64,000 bases of DNA, from NCBI GenBank assembly GCA_964614945.1, contig CAZTNW010000001.1, forward strand, positions 1-64,000, in the 5' to 3' direction. This document shows positions 32,409 through 39,514 of this stretch, in pieces. The notes beneath the pieces are model-generated. The model did no database searches, was not told where the DNA came from, and worked only from the letters and a program-made list of their open reading frames with translations. Positions within the stretch are counted from its first letter, which is position 1, and the number at the start of each line of letters is the position of its first letter. The translations under genes and the position numbers were made by a program. The stretch is from CAZTNW01 sp964614945. Its GTDB lineage: Bacteria > Caldisericota > JANLFM01.

Positions 32409-34417
32409 CCGATTTCAGTGCCCAGTTCCTTGTCCTTGTTGACGTCCCTCTCCCCCCAGGGGAGGGACTTTTCTCTTATTTGAGCAAAGAACCCTTAATG
32501 GTAGGGGAGAGAGTCACAGTTCCGCTGGGAGTAAAAAATCGCTATGTTTCAGGTTATGTATTGGGAGAGGATTCCTATGCGGGAGAGCTGAAGGAGGTTA
32601 TTTCCAGATCCGGTGAAATTTTCTTCGATCGAGTGCGAGCTGCTCTCGCTCTCTGGATCTGGGAAAACTTTTATACCAGCGCCCGTTCCCTGCTTCGCTC
32701 CCTCCTGGTCCCCCTGATCCTCGAAGCCCTTGTAGAAGTCAGATTGTCGTTAAATAAGAATGAATACATTCAACTGTTGGACAGATTAAGCGGATACAGG
32801 GGCTATAGCCGCCTCCTCTCCTGTCTTTATGACCGCGGAGGAAGTTTGCCCTTGGCGGAACTACCAGGGAAAAATCTCCTTAATCGTGTGCTTAAAAAGG
32901 GATGGGCGCATTTAGAGAGGCTCTCCCTGATGGCTGCCGAAATCAGTCAGGATACTCTGGATGCCCGGCTGTACTGGGCTCCCTGGGAAAAACAAGTGGA
33001 TTTCCTTCTGGAGGAATTGCGCAGCGGAAAAGGAGAAGTCCGGCAATCGCTTCTTATTGTGCCAGAGAAGTCACTGATGGCCACACTGGAGGGTTATCTC
33101 CAAAAGAAGGGTATCGACCTGCATCTTTTTTCGGCGGACAGCCCCATGAAGGATAGGCTTGCGGCTGTGAAGAAAGCCCAGGGCCAGAAAAACCTGATGC
33201 TTTTAGGAACCTGGAGCGCCCTCTTCCTCCCCTTTACTTCTTTGGGGAGGATCCTGGTGCTTCATGAGGAGAGTAAGAGGTACCGGCTCAATCATTCCCC
33301 TTCGATCCAGGTGGTTAGGACCGCAGAAGCTTTGGCACGACTCTCGGGCGCCAGGTTGAGGTTATTTTCCTGCACCCCCTCCCTGGATTCTTTTATGCAT
33401 ACCTTTTCTTGGCTAAAACCGATAAGAATCCCGCGACCATTTCCAGCGAGGAGAAGGGTAGTTCTTGCCCGGGAAGGACTTTCCCCTTTTATTCGCAGGG
33501 CCATTCTTAAAACGAGCTCTGCCGGAAAGAGAACGATGATCTTTCTCAATCGGCGCGGCTTCGCTAATTTGATCATCTGCGAAGATTGCGGGGAAGATTT
33601 CACCTGCCCCATCTGTTCGGTTGCTATGACCCCTCATCGTGAGGAACTCGTTTGCCATTATTGCGGGCATTCAATCCCTATTCCCCTCCTCTGCCCCCGC
33701 TGCGGAGGAGCTCACCTATGCCCTAAGGGTCTTGGCCTGGAAGGCCTCGAAGAAATTTTAGGCGAGGACGGGATAGGACAAAAGGTTTTCCGTATTGACG
33801 CAGGGATCACTCCCAATCAGGTGGAATTGGCTCGAAAACTGGGCTTGTTCCGACAGAGTAGGGGAGGAATTTTATTGGCCACGGGAGCCCTGATCGGTTC
33901 TTTCCTGCCCCGCGTTTCCCTCCTCGTGATTCTGAATTTAGATTTTCTCCTTCGGCTTCCTGATTTCAAGGCAACTGAGAGGGCTTATCAGCTGCTTCAT
34001 AATCTGGAGCCTTTAGCAGGCGAGGAGCTTATCCTACAGGTGAGTAACTCCTATGGAATTAAAGAGCTCCTAGATGATGAAGGCTTTTACCGCCGTGAAT
34101 TGGGCTTCCGCAAAGAAACGAGCTTTCCTCCCCACAGAAGGCTTCTGCGCCTCCTATTCCTGGGAAAGAAAGAGGAGGAGATCTGGGAAACGGCCCGAAG
34201 CATGCGTTCAGCCCTTGAGGAGACTACTCTGCGCGGCCAGTTAAGCGGTCCCCTGGAAGCAGTGCATTACCGATTGCGGGGTTTCTGGCGAGTGGAGATT
34301 CTCTCTCGTTTCCCCTTGGGACCCATTCCTCCAGAGGTGCGGGAGCTGCTCCGGAACTTCTCCCTGCGCAAGGGAATGCAAATGCAAGTAGAATTGGAAC
34401 CGGAGGAGCTTCTATGA
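32405..34417 (+). CDS. priA: PriA-like primosomal protein lacking helicase motifs
   Basis: A 670-residue PriA relative. The eight zinc-binding cysteines are all present (C392, C395, C401, C404, C417, C420, C430, C433), as are PDFKATERAYQLLH and the FPPHRRLLRLLF C-terminal motif. The ATPase motifs are gone: the expected GVTGSGKT position holds WAPWEKQV (191-198), Walker B DEEH is HEES (287-290), and the arginine-finger VAGRAGR is LEPLAGEE. A DNA-binding, fork-recognising role without unwinding is likely, as known for actinobacterial PriA. The frame is intact, so this is not a pseudogene. TTG start. Confidence 0.9.
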   Translation: MTDFSAQFLVLVDVPLPPGEGLFSYLSKEPLMVGERVTVPLGVKNRYVSGYVLGEDSYAGELKEVISRSGEIFFDRVRAALALWIWENFYTSARSLLRSLLVPLILEALVEVRLSLNKNEYIQLLDRLSGYRGYSRLLSCLYDRGGSLPLAELPGKNLLNRVLKKGWAHLERLSLMAAEISQDTLDARLYWAPWEKQVDFLLEELRSGKGEVRQSLLIVPEKSLMATLEGYLQKKGIDLHLFSADSPMKDRLAAVKKAQGQKNLMLLGTWSALFLPFTSLGRILVLHEESKRYRLNHSPSIQVVRTAEALARLSGARLRLFSCTPSLDSFMHTFSWLKPIRIPRPFPARRRVVLAREGLSPFIRRAILKTSSAGKRTMIFLNRRGFANLIICEDCGEDFTCPICSVAMTPHREELVCHYCGHSIPIPLLCPRCGGAHLCPKGLGLEGLEEILGEDGIGQKVFRIDAGITPNQVELARKLGLFRQSRGGILLATGALIGSFLPRVSLLVILNLDFLLRLPDFKATERAYQLLHNLEPLAGEELILQVSNSYGIKELLDDEGFYRRELGFRKETSFPPHRRLLRLLFLGKKEEEIWETARSMRSALEETTLRGQLSGPLEAVHYRLRGFWRVEILSRFPLGPIPPEVRELLRNFSLRKGMQMQVELEPEELL

Positions 34418-35352
34418 GATTGATCTTTTTTGGTACCCCGGAATTTGCTATTCCTTCTTTAGAGAAGCTAGCTAAACTTCACGAGATCAGCTATTGCGTC
34501 AGCAGGCTCGATAAGCCTCAGGGAAGAGGCCTCAAGCCTGCTTCTACTCCAGTAAAGGAAAGGGCGGAGAGCCTGGGGCTCTCCGTGCTGACCCCTGTTT
34601 CCTTAAAGGAGGAAGCCTTTCTGCAAATTTTGCGTTCCGCCTCACCCGATCTACAGGTTGTGGTGGCTTTTGCCATTCTTCCCCCTGAGATTCTCGCCAT
34701 ACCCAGATTTGGCTCGGTAAACCTCCATCCCTCTCTCTTACCCAGATACCGAGGAGCTGCACCAATCGAACGAGCGATCATGGCTGGCGAGAGTTCGACC
34801 GGTGTTTCCGTGCTTCTGCTCGAGGAATCCCTGGATCAGGGACCAGTACTGGCGCAAAGGGAGGTGGCGATAGGCGATGACGAAACTGGCGGAGAACTGA
34901 GCTCTCGCTTGGCTTTTGTGGGAGCGGAAGTCCTGGCCGAGACTGTCTCCAGCCTGGAGAAGGGTCAATTGAGGCCCATAGAACAGGACTCTCGGCTTGC
35001 CAGTTGGGCGCCCAAGATTAGAGCGCAGGATTGTGAAATCAACTGGAGGGAGGGGGCCGAGCGAATTCGGAATTTAATCCGGGCACTGAACCCTGAGCCA
35101 GGGGCGTATACGTGTAGGTCGCTCAAAGGCAGGGCTGTTCGGATCAAAATATGGCGGGTTCGGGTCAGAAAGGATTTGACCTTAGCCCCTGGGTTCGTTC
35201 AAACCAAGGGGCTAAGCAGCCTTATCGTGGGTTGCGGAGAAGGATCGTTAGAGGTGCGGTCTTTGCAACAGGAAGGGAAGAGAATAATGGAGGCCGGAGA
35301 TTTTCTCTGCGGAGGAAGAGTGGAGCAAGGAGAGATATGGGGTTCATTTTAG
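34414..35352 (+). CDS. fmt: Methionyl-tRNA formyltransferase
   Basis: A 312-residue enzyme that formylates initiator Met-tRNA. Motifs: FFGTPEFAIPSL, the folate-site NLHPSLLPRYRGAAPI, and the C-terminal tRNA-binding domain with LNPEPGAYT. The ATG overlaps the priA stop with GGAGG 8 bases upstream. def (deformylase), its usual partner, is not next to it here. Confidence 0.96.
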   Translation: MRLIFFGTPEFAIPSLEKLAKLHEISYCVSRLDKPQGRGLKPASTPVKERAESLGLSVLTPVSLKEEAFLQILRSASPDLQVVVAFAILPPEILAIPRFGSVNLHPSLLPRYRGAAPIERAIMAGESSTGVSVLLLEESLDQGPVLAQREVAIGDDETGGELSSRLAFVGAEVLAETVSSLEKGQLRPIEQDSRLASWAPKIRAQDCEINWREGAERIRNLIRALNPEPGAYTCRSLKGRAVRIKIWRVRVRKDLTLAPGFVQTKGLSSLIVGCGEGSLEVRSLQQEGKRIMEAGDFLCGGRVEQGEIWGSF

Positions 35353-36419
35353 ACCTGAGCTGGGAGGAGCTGGAGTCATACATTGCCGCCAAAGGCGAAA
35401 GGTTGTTTCGGGCGAAACAGATATGGGAGTGGATTTTCGAGAGATGCGAATTCTCGTTCACCAGGATGACCAATCTCCCGACCCTCCTCAGGAGTCGATT
35501 GGCGCAAGACTTTTCCGAAAAGCGATGGCCGGCGCTCATGGATGTGCGGCGATCAAAGGATGGGACAGAAAAGTACCTCTGGCGCTTGCACGATGGAGAA
35601 CTGCTGGAAAGCGTCATGCTTCACTACCAGACCTCTCAGACATCCTGGGTTTCCGCTTGCGTTTCCACTCAGGCAGGCTGCCCTGTCCGTTGTCGTTTCT
35701 GTGCTACCGGGCAGAACGGCTTCCAGCGTAACCTAAGCGCGGGAGAAGAATTGGCGCAGGTATTGCTGATGGAAGCGCACAGCGGGGAAAGAGCTTCCAG
35801 GATTCTCTTCATGGGGATGGGAGAACCCTTTCTCAACTGGCCTGAAACGCGGAAAGCCCTGATAGTTTTGCAACATAGACAGGGACGGGCTTTAAGCAGG
35901 AGGAAAATCACTGTCTCGACCGTCGGTCCAGAGGGAATGGATCAATGTTTTTCTGCCCTTCCGCCAATAGAATTAGCTTACTCCCTTCATGCGCCGAACG
36001 ATGCTCTCAGAAACGAGCTGATTGCACGCAGCACTAAACTGCTTCCGCTTGGCCAGGCTCTATCTCTTCTATCCGGTTATGCGATCTCCTCGGGGAACCG
36101 GGTTACCCTGGAGTACCTACTATTAGAGGGAGTGAACGATTCGCCGGAGCAGGCCATTGACCTTGTCCCATTGCTTGAAGGGAGGCCCTTTCGTCTGAAC
36201 ATTCTTCCTTTTAATCGGATTCCTGGCTCGGATTATCACCCTTCTTCTCCTCAGAGAACCAGGGATTTTCTAAATGCGCTGCGTCGCAGCGCGATCTCGG
36301 TTACCTTCCGCAAACCTCAAGGGGTGGATATTGCTGCGGCTTGCGGGCAGCTGAGAGGAAGTTCTTGCCAAAAGCCGCAGAAAAAGTATAATAAAAGCAG
36401 ACAATGGGGTGCCCTGTAG
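35337..36419 (+). CDS. rlmN: Dual-specificity rRNA/tRNA methyltransferase RlmN
   Basis: A radical SAM enzyme of about 360 residues that methylates C2 of A2503 in 23S rRNA and A37 in tRNA. It has the cluster motif CPVRCRFC (CxxxCxxC), MGMGEPFLNW, and a second catalytic Cys near the end (DIAAACGQL). The ATG at 35337 follows AAGGAGAG and overlaps fmt by 16 bases; the frame extends upstream within fmt without meaning. The thiT promoter lies inside its 3' end. Confidence 0.95.
   Translation: MGFILDLSWEELESYIAAKGERLFRAKQIWEWIFERCEFSFTRMTNLPTLLRSRLAQDFSEKRWPALMDVRRSKDGTEKYLWRLHDGELLESVMLHYQTSQTSWVSACVSTQAGCPVRCRFCATGQNGFQRNLSAGEELAQVLLMEAHSGERASRILFMGMGEPFLNWPETRKALIVLQHRQGRALSRRKITVSTVGPEGMDQCFSALPPIELAYSLHAPNDALRNELIARSTKLLPLGQALSLLSGYAISSGNRVTLEYLLLEGVNDSPEQAIDLVPLLEGRPFRLNILPFNRIPGSDYHPSSPQRTRDFLNALRRSAISVTFRKPQGVDIAAACGQLRGSSCQKPQKKYNKSRQWGAL
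36365..36392 (+). promoter_or_regulatory. Promoter of the thiT-thiN operon
   Basis: TTGCCA (36365-36370) and TATAAT (36387-36392) are separated by 16 bases, a good housekeeping promoter. It lies inside the end of rlmN and about 12 bases upstream of the TPP riboswitch. Confidence 0.8.
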
Positions 36420-36488
36420 GGCTGAGAGGGATTAGTGCCGGTCCCAACCCATCGAACCTGAACTGGGTTATGCCAGCGTAGGGAAATA
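36404..36488 (+). promoter_or_regulatory. TPP (thiamine pyrophosphate) riboswitch
   Basis: The THI-box core is clear: GGGGTGCCC (36406-36414), GGGCTGAGAGGG (36419-36430), ACCC, then CGAACCTGAACTGGGTTATG and CCAGCGTAGGGAA. This aptamer binds thiamine pyrophosphate. A terminator hairpin follows directly, so high TPP would stop transcription of thiT-thiN. Confidence 0.96.
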
Positions 36489-36497
36489 AATGGCGAG

Positions 36498-36523
36498 ACG
36501 CTCCTATGCTGGGGGCGTTTTTC
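36498..36523 (+). terminator. TPP riboswitch terminator
   Basis: ACGCTCC (36498-36504) pairs with GGGGCGT (36512-36518) around a short loop, followed by TTTTC. It is the expression platform between the aptamer and the thiT ribosome binding site. Confidence 0.85.
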
Positions 36524-36541
36524 GTTGAGGAGGCAAAGATA

Positions 36542-37156
36542 ATGGATATTGGCACAGCAGGATGGCTCTCTTTTGGCGGAGCTTTAATCGGTGGAGCTCT
36601 TCTTATTCTTTTCCAGGTGAAGAAACTGACAACCAAGGATTGGGTTGAGGTTGGTGTGATGCTTGCCCTGGCCTTCGCCCTGAAATTCATTTCCAAGCAA
36701 TTAATCCCCTCCTTCCGCATCTGGGCTCAAGGAGGATCGATCACCATTGCTTCCATGGTGCCCATCTTCTACCTCTCCCTGAAGAGAGGTTGGGCGGTGG
36801 GAGCATTTGCTGGGGTGATCTTCGGCCTCTATGACTTTCTTCTCTCGCCCTATTTCTACCATCCAGCACAGTTTTTTCTTGACTACCCAATCGCTTTCGG
36901 CCTGCTGGGGATAACAGGGCTTTTTCAAAAGAATTTCGCTTTTGGTATCACCTTAGGGGGGCTGGCTCGTCTTTTCTCGCATTTCCTTTCCGGCATCATC
37001 TTTTTTGCAAGTTATGCTCCCGCCGGTTGGAATGCTTACTTGTACTCCCTAGCTTATAATAGCAGCTTCATGCTCCCGGAAATTCTTATTTCAGTATACG
37101 TTATGACCTTGCTGTGGCCTCGATTGAAGTGGGTTCAGGCTGGAAGCGGATCCTGA
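36542..37156 (+). CDS. thiT: Thiamine-specific ECF transporter S component ThiT
   Basis: A protein of about 204 residues with six hydrophobic segments, fitting an S component of an energy-coupling-factor transporter. Motifs such as GSITIASMVPI and FAGVIFGLYDFLL match ThiT. It would work with shared EcfA/EcfT proteins encoded elsewhere to import thiamine. The ATG at 36542 lies 8 bases after GAGGAGG; the open frame above overlaps the riboswitch terminator. Control by the TPP riboswitch supports the substrate. Confidence 0.92.
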   Translation: MDIGTAGWLSFGGALIGGALLILFQVKKLTTKDWVEVGVMLALAFALKFISKQLIPSFRIWAQGGSITIASMVPIFYLSLKRGWAVGAFAGVIFGLYDFLLSPYFYHPAQFFLDYPIAFGLLGITGLFQKNFAFGITLGGLARLFSHFLSGIIFFASYAPAGWNAYLYSLAYNSSFMLPEILISVYVMTLLWPRLKWVQAGSGS

Positions 37157-37776
37157 TTTTTCTGAACGGGGAATCAGTTCCTGTTAATTACTGGCAGGAA
37201 CTGATTCCCGGGGCGCTGATCATTGCTGCCGATGGTGGAGTGAGAGCGCTCAAGCAGCGCAGCCTATTTCCCCAGGTATTGCTGGGAGATTTTGATTCGC
37301 TTGAGGAAGGAGAATTGGCGCAACTTGAACCATACATCCTGGAGGTCAGGAACTTCCCTGCAGAAAAGGACCAGACTGATGCCGAACTTGCTCTGGAGTA
37401 CGCACTGTCCTCAGGCGTGAAAGAAATTGTCCTCATCGGTGGCTTGGGGAAGCGCATCGATCATGCTCTTGCGAATCTGATGCTCCTCGTGAAGATAGAT
37501 TCTCAGGGAAAGAGGGGGCGGATGCTCAATCGAGAAAGCGAAATATTTTTAGTACCTGGGGAAATTCAACTGGTTCGTGAGCCAGGACAATTGATTTCTC
37601 TGCTCCCTTTAACCGATGTGGAAGGGGTGGAGGTTGAGGGGTGTCAGTATCCCCTCAATGGTGACAGTTTGAGAGTAGGGGAAACGAGGGGTATTTCCAA
37701 TGCATTCATTCAAAACATAGTTCGGATAAGAAAGAAAACAGGATTGCTCCTGGCAATCCTGCCTCACAGTAATTAG
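37114..37776 (+). CDS. thiN: Thiamine pyrophosphokinase
   Basis: A protein of about 215 residues with the thiamine pyrophosphokinase motifs AADGGVRAL, LLGDFDSL, DQTDAELAL and GGLGKRIDHALAN. It converts thiamine to TPP in one step, so thiT-thiN form a salvage unit under a TPP riboswitch. The start is uncertain: GTG at 37114 or 37129, both inside thiT; the family opening KRILIFLNGE comes soon after. Its 3' end carries a minus-strand terminator for rpmB. Confidence 0.94.
   Translation: MASIEVGSGWKRILIFLNGESVPVNYWQELIPGALIIAADGGVRALKQRSLFPQVLLGDFDSLEEGELAQLEPYILEVRNFPAEKDQTDAELALEYALSSGVKEIVLIGGLGKRIDHALANLMLLVKIDSQGKRGRMLNRESEIFLVPGEIQLVREPGQLISLLPLTDVEGVEVEGCQYPLNGDSLRVGETRGISNAFIQNIVRIRKKTGLLLAILPHSN
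37728..37761 (-). terminator. Terminator of rpmB, inside the end of thiN
   Basis: Read on the minus strand, CAGGATTGC pairs with GCAATCCTG (37739-37761) around a five-base loop, followed by TTTTCTTTCT. It would end minus-strand transcripts from rpmB while being part of the thiN coding sequence. Confidence 0.8.
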
Positions 37777-37783
37777 CTTTTTC

Positions 37784-37972
37784 TCAGCCCGCTCGCTTGA
37801 CTTTGCCAGCTTTTAAGCATTTCGTGCAGACCCTGATAGTTCTGACATTGCCCTCGATATCCGTTTTGACTTTTTGCAGGTTAGGAAGCCAGCGCCTCTT
37901 TGTCTTTACATGGGAGTGGCTCACTTTGCTGCCTGTGGCCGGTTCTTTCCCGCAAATAGCACATTTTGCCAT
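37784..37972 (-). CDS. rpmB: 50S ribosomal protein L28
   Basis: A 62-residue protein beginning MAKCAICGKEPATGSKVSHSH, with a second Cys pair CTKC near residue 51, the zinc-binding form of L28. AAGGAG lies a few bases upstream of the ATG. Convergent with thiN and divergent from gls24-fakA, which is similar to the rpmB/yloU/yloV neighbourhood of Bacillus. Confidence 0.96.
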   Translation of the reverse strand: MAKCAICGKEPATGSKVSHSHVKTKRRWLPNLQKVKTDIEGNVRTIRVCTKCLKAGKVKRAG

Positions 37973-38036
37973 GAGAAGTCTCCTTGGTCGAAATTCCTCA
38001 AGAATTTAGCACAAGCGCCTGATGAAGGCAAATGGC

Positions 38037-38675
38037 TTACTCTCCCTCTTCGGGAAAACCATACTTGCCTTTCAAGGGAACGAAGGCGCAGCGGCACAGG
38101 CTTTTCTGATGTGCTTCGCCCTGGATAATTTTAAACTGCAGGAGTTCCCCTCCACCCTGGAGATTGACCGGACAGACCAGGATTCCTCCCTTCTTCAGCT
38201 GGGGAAATAATTGTTCGGGAATTCGCGGGGATAGGGCGGTCATAATAATTCGATCGAAAGGTGCTTCCGCAACATACCCCTCACTGCCATCAGCTAGCAG
38301 GATTTCCACATTAGCTATTCCTAACTCCTTCAGCAAGCGCCTGGCTTTTGCCGCCAGTTCGTCGATTATCTCGGTTGCGAAAACCTTGCCTTTTTTTACG
38401 ATCTGAGCCAGGATTGCAGTTTGATAGCCGGAACCTGCCCCAATCTCGAGGACCTTGTGGGTCTCTTCCAATTCCAGCGCCTGTGTCATCAAAGAGACTA
38501 TCGAGGGTTGAGATAGCGTTTGACCGTACCCGATCGGAATGGGAGAGTCGAGGCAGGCGTAATCCCACAATTTCTCAGGGACGAAATTTTTCCTCGGAAC
38601 CTGCCGGAAAGCCTGTAAGACCTTTGGATCATTGATAAATCCGGTTTCTTCCCACTTTCTGATCAGCTTCTCCAT
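38037..38675 (-). CDS. pcm: Protein-L-isoaspartate O-methyltransferase
   Basis: A SAM-dependent methyltransferase of about 212 residues that starts repair of isoaspartyl damage in ageing proteins. Motifs: GYGQTLSQPSIVSLMTQ, the SAM loop VLEIGAGSGYQTA, and the PIPIGYGQ stretch. I chose ATG at 38675 after AAAGGA; the frame opens at a TTG at 38693. Pcm is uncommon in Bacillota and more frequent in thermophiles and proteobacteria. Confidence 0.93.
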   Translation of the reverse strand: MEKLIRKWEETGFINDPKVLQAFRQVPRKNFVPEKLWDYACLDSPIPIGYGQTLSQPSIVSLMTQALELEETHKVLEIGAGSGYQTAILAQIVKKGKVFATEIIDELAAKARRLLKELGIANVEILLADGSEGYVAEAPFDRIIMTALSPRIPEQLFPQLKKGGILVCPVNLQGGGELLQFKIIQGEAHQKSLCRCAFVPLKGKYGFPEEGE

Positions 38676-38699
38676 TATTTTCCTTTCATCCAAACAGCC

Positions 38700-39050
38700 T
38701 CAAAAGTCGGACTCGTAAGCGACTCCTCGCAAAATGATATTATTCAAGCCAAGCATGAAGGTCTGCTTGAAGATGTTAATTTTACCGTCCTTGCAGAAGA
38801 AAGTGACCATCAGGTACTGGCTTAAGGGCTCTCGAATAGAGTCAAATTCCTCGTTTTCAGGAAGCGAGAGCTTGACCTGCTTCACTCCTTCTGAAGTTTG
38901 GATAATCTTGGCGCTCAATCCTTCAGCACGTATTCCGGTTTCAGGGACTTGAAGATCAAAGTCTATATCAGCGACCCATTTTCCTTTGCTGTCCTTGTCC
39001 CCATATATATACCTTACACGAACGTAATGAAGGTTTAACTTGGCCTTGAT
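38700..39050 (-). CDS. Unrecognised small protein with apparent ATC start
   Basis: The open frame runs from 39062 to a stop at 38700-38702. It contains no ATG, GTG or TTG before a TTG at 38918. An ATC at 39048-39050 lies exactly 7 bases after GGAG of AAGGAGA (39057-39063). From there the product is 116 residues, opening IKAKLNLHYVRVRYIYGDK, with alternating hydrophobic strands (VADIDFDLQVPE, LMVTFFCKDGKINIF). This looks like a compact beta protein without membrane segments. I recognise no family. If ATC is not used, the gene would start at TTG 38918 (72 residues) without a proper Shine-Dalgarno sequence. It lies upstream of pcm and is divergent from gls24. Confidence 0.6.
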   Translation of the reverse strand: MKAKLNLHYVRVRYIYGDKDSKGKWVADIDFDLQVPETGIRAEGLSAKIIQTSEGVKQVKLSLPENEEFDSIREPLSQYLMVTFFCKDGKINIFKQTFMLGLNNIILRGVAYESDF

Positions 39051-39154
39051 CGAATTTCTCCTTCAGTTAGAACTCTAAAGAGAAAACGCTTTATTCTTCA
39101 GGGTTATTCCGGAGCAAAAAAGCGCTATGGAAAAGGAGATTTCTATTTGTTACA

Positions 39155-39514
39155 ATGCAGGCGATTATGGAGACCAAGCTTGGCAGAATCTACATGGCGC
39201 GAGAGGCCCTGGCTAAAATTGCCGGCTACGCCACTACTGAATGTTATGGGGTAGTGGGGATGACCAAAAGAACGCCCACAGATTTTCTACAATCGTTCCT
39301 GAAGCGTGAGAACCTGGCGCAGGGCGTGGATGTGCAATTTCTGCCTCAGGGAGTTACTTTAACTCTCTTCGTTATCCTGGAGTTCGGGGTGCGAATTTCT
39401 GAAGTTGTAAGGAATATCCAGGAACAGGTTAAGTTTCGGATAAGCTCCATGACTCACCTGGAAAATTTCCAAGTGGAAATCGTCGTTTGTAATGTGAGAA
39501 CTCATGAGGAATGA
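39155..39514 (+). CDS. Asp23/Gls24 family envelope stress protein
   Basis: A 119-residue protein with the family pattern TKLGRIYMAREALAKIAGYA followed by ECYGVVGM. Asp23/Gls24 proteins are linked to cell wall homeostasis; this member corresponds by position to YloU of Bacillus, next to fakA. ATG at 39155 is preceded by AAAGGAG 16 bases upstream, a long gap; ATG at 39167 is an alternative. Confidence 0.9.
   Translation: MQAIMETKLGRIYMAREALAKIAGYATTECYGVVGMTKRTPTDFLQSFLKRENLAQGVDVQFLPQGVTLTLFVILEFGVRISEVVRNIQEQVKFRISSMTHLENFQVEIVVCNVRTHEE

Noticed and set aside
39151..39156. TACAAT as promoter -10 for the Gls24 gene
   Set aside because: It overlaps the start codon at 39155, too close to serve that gene, and has no good -35.
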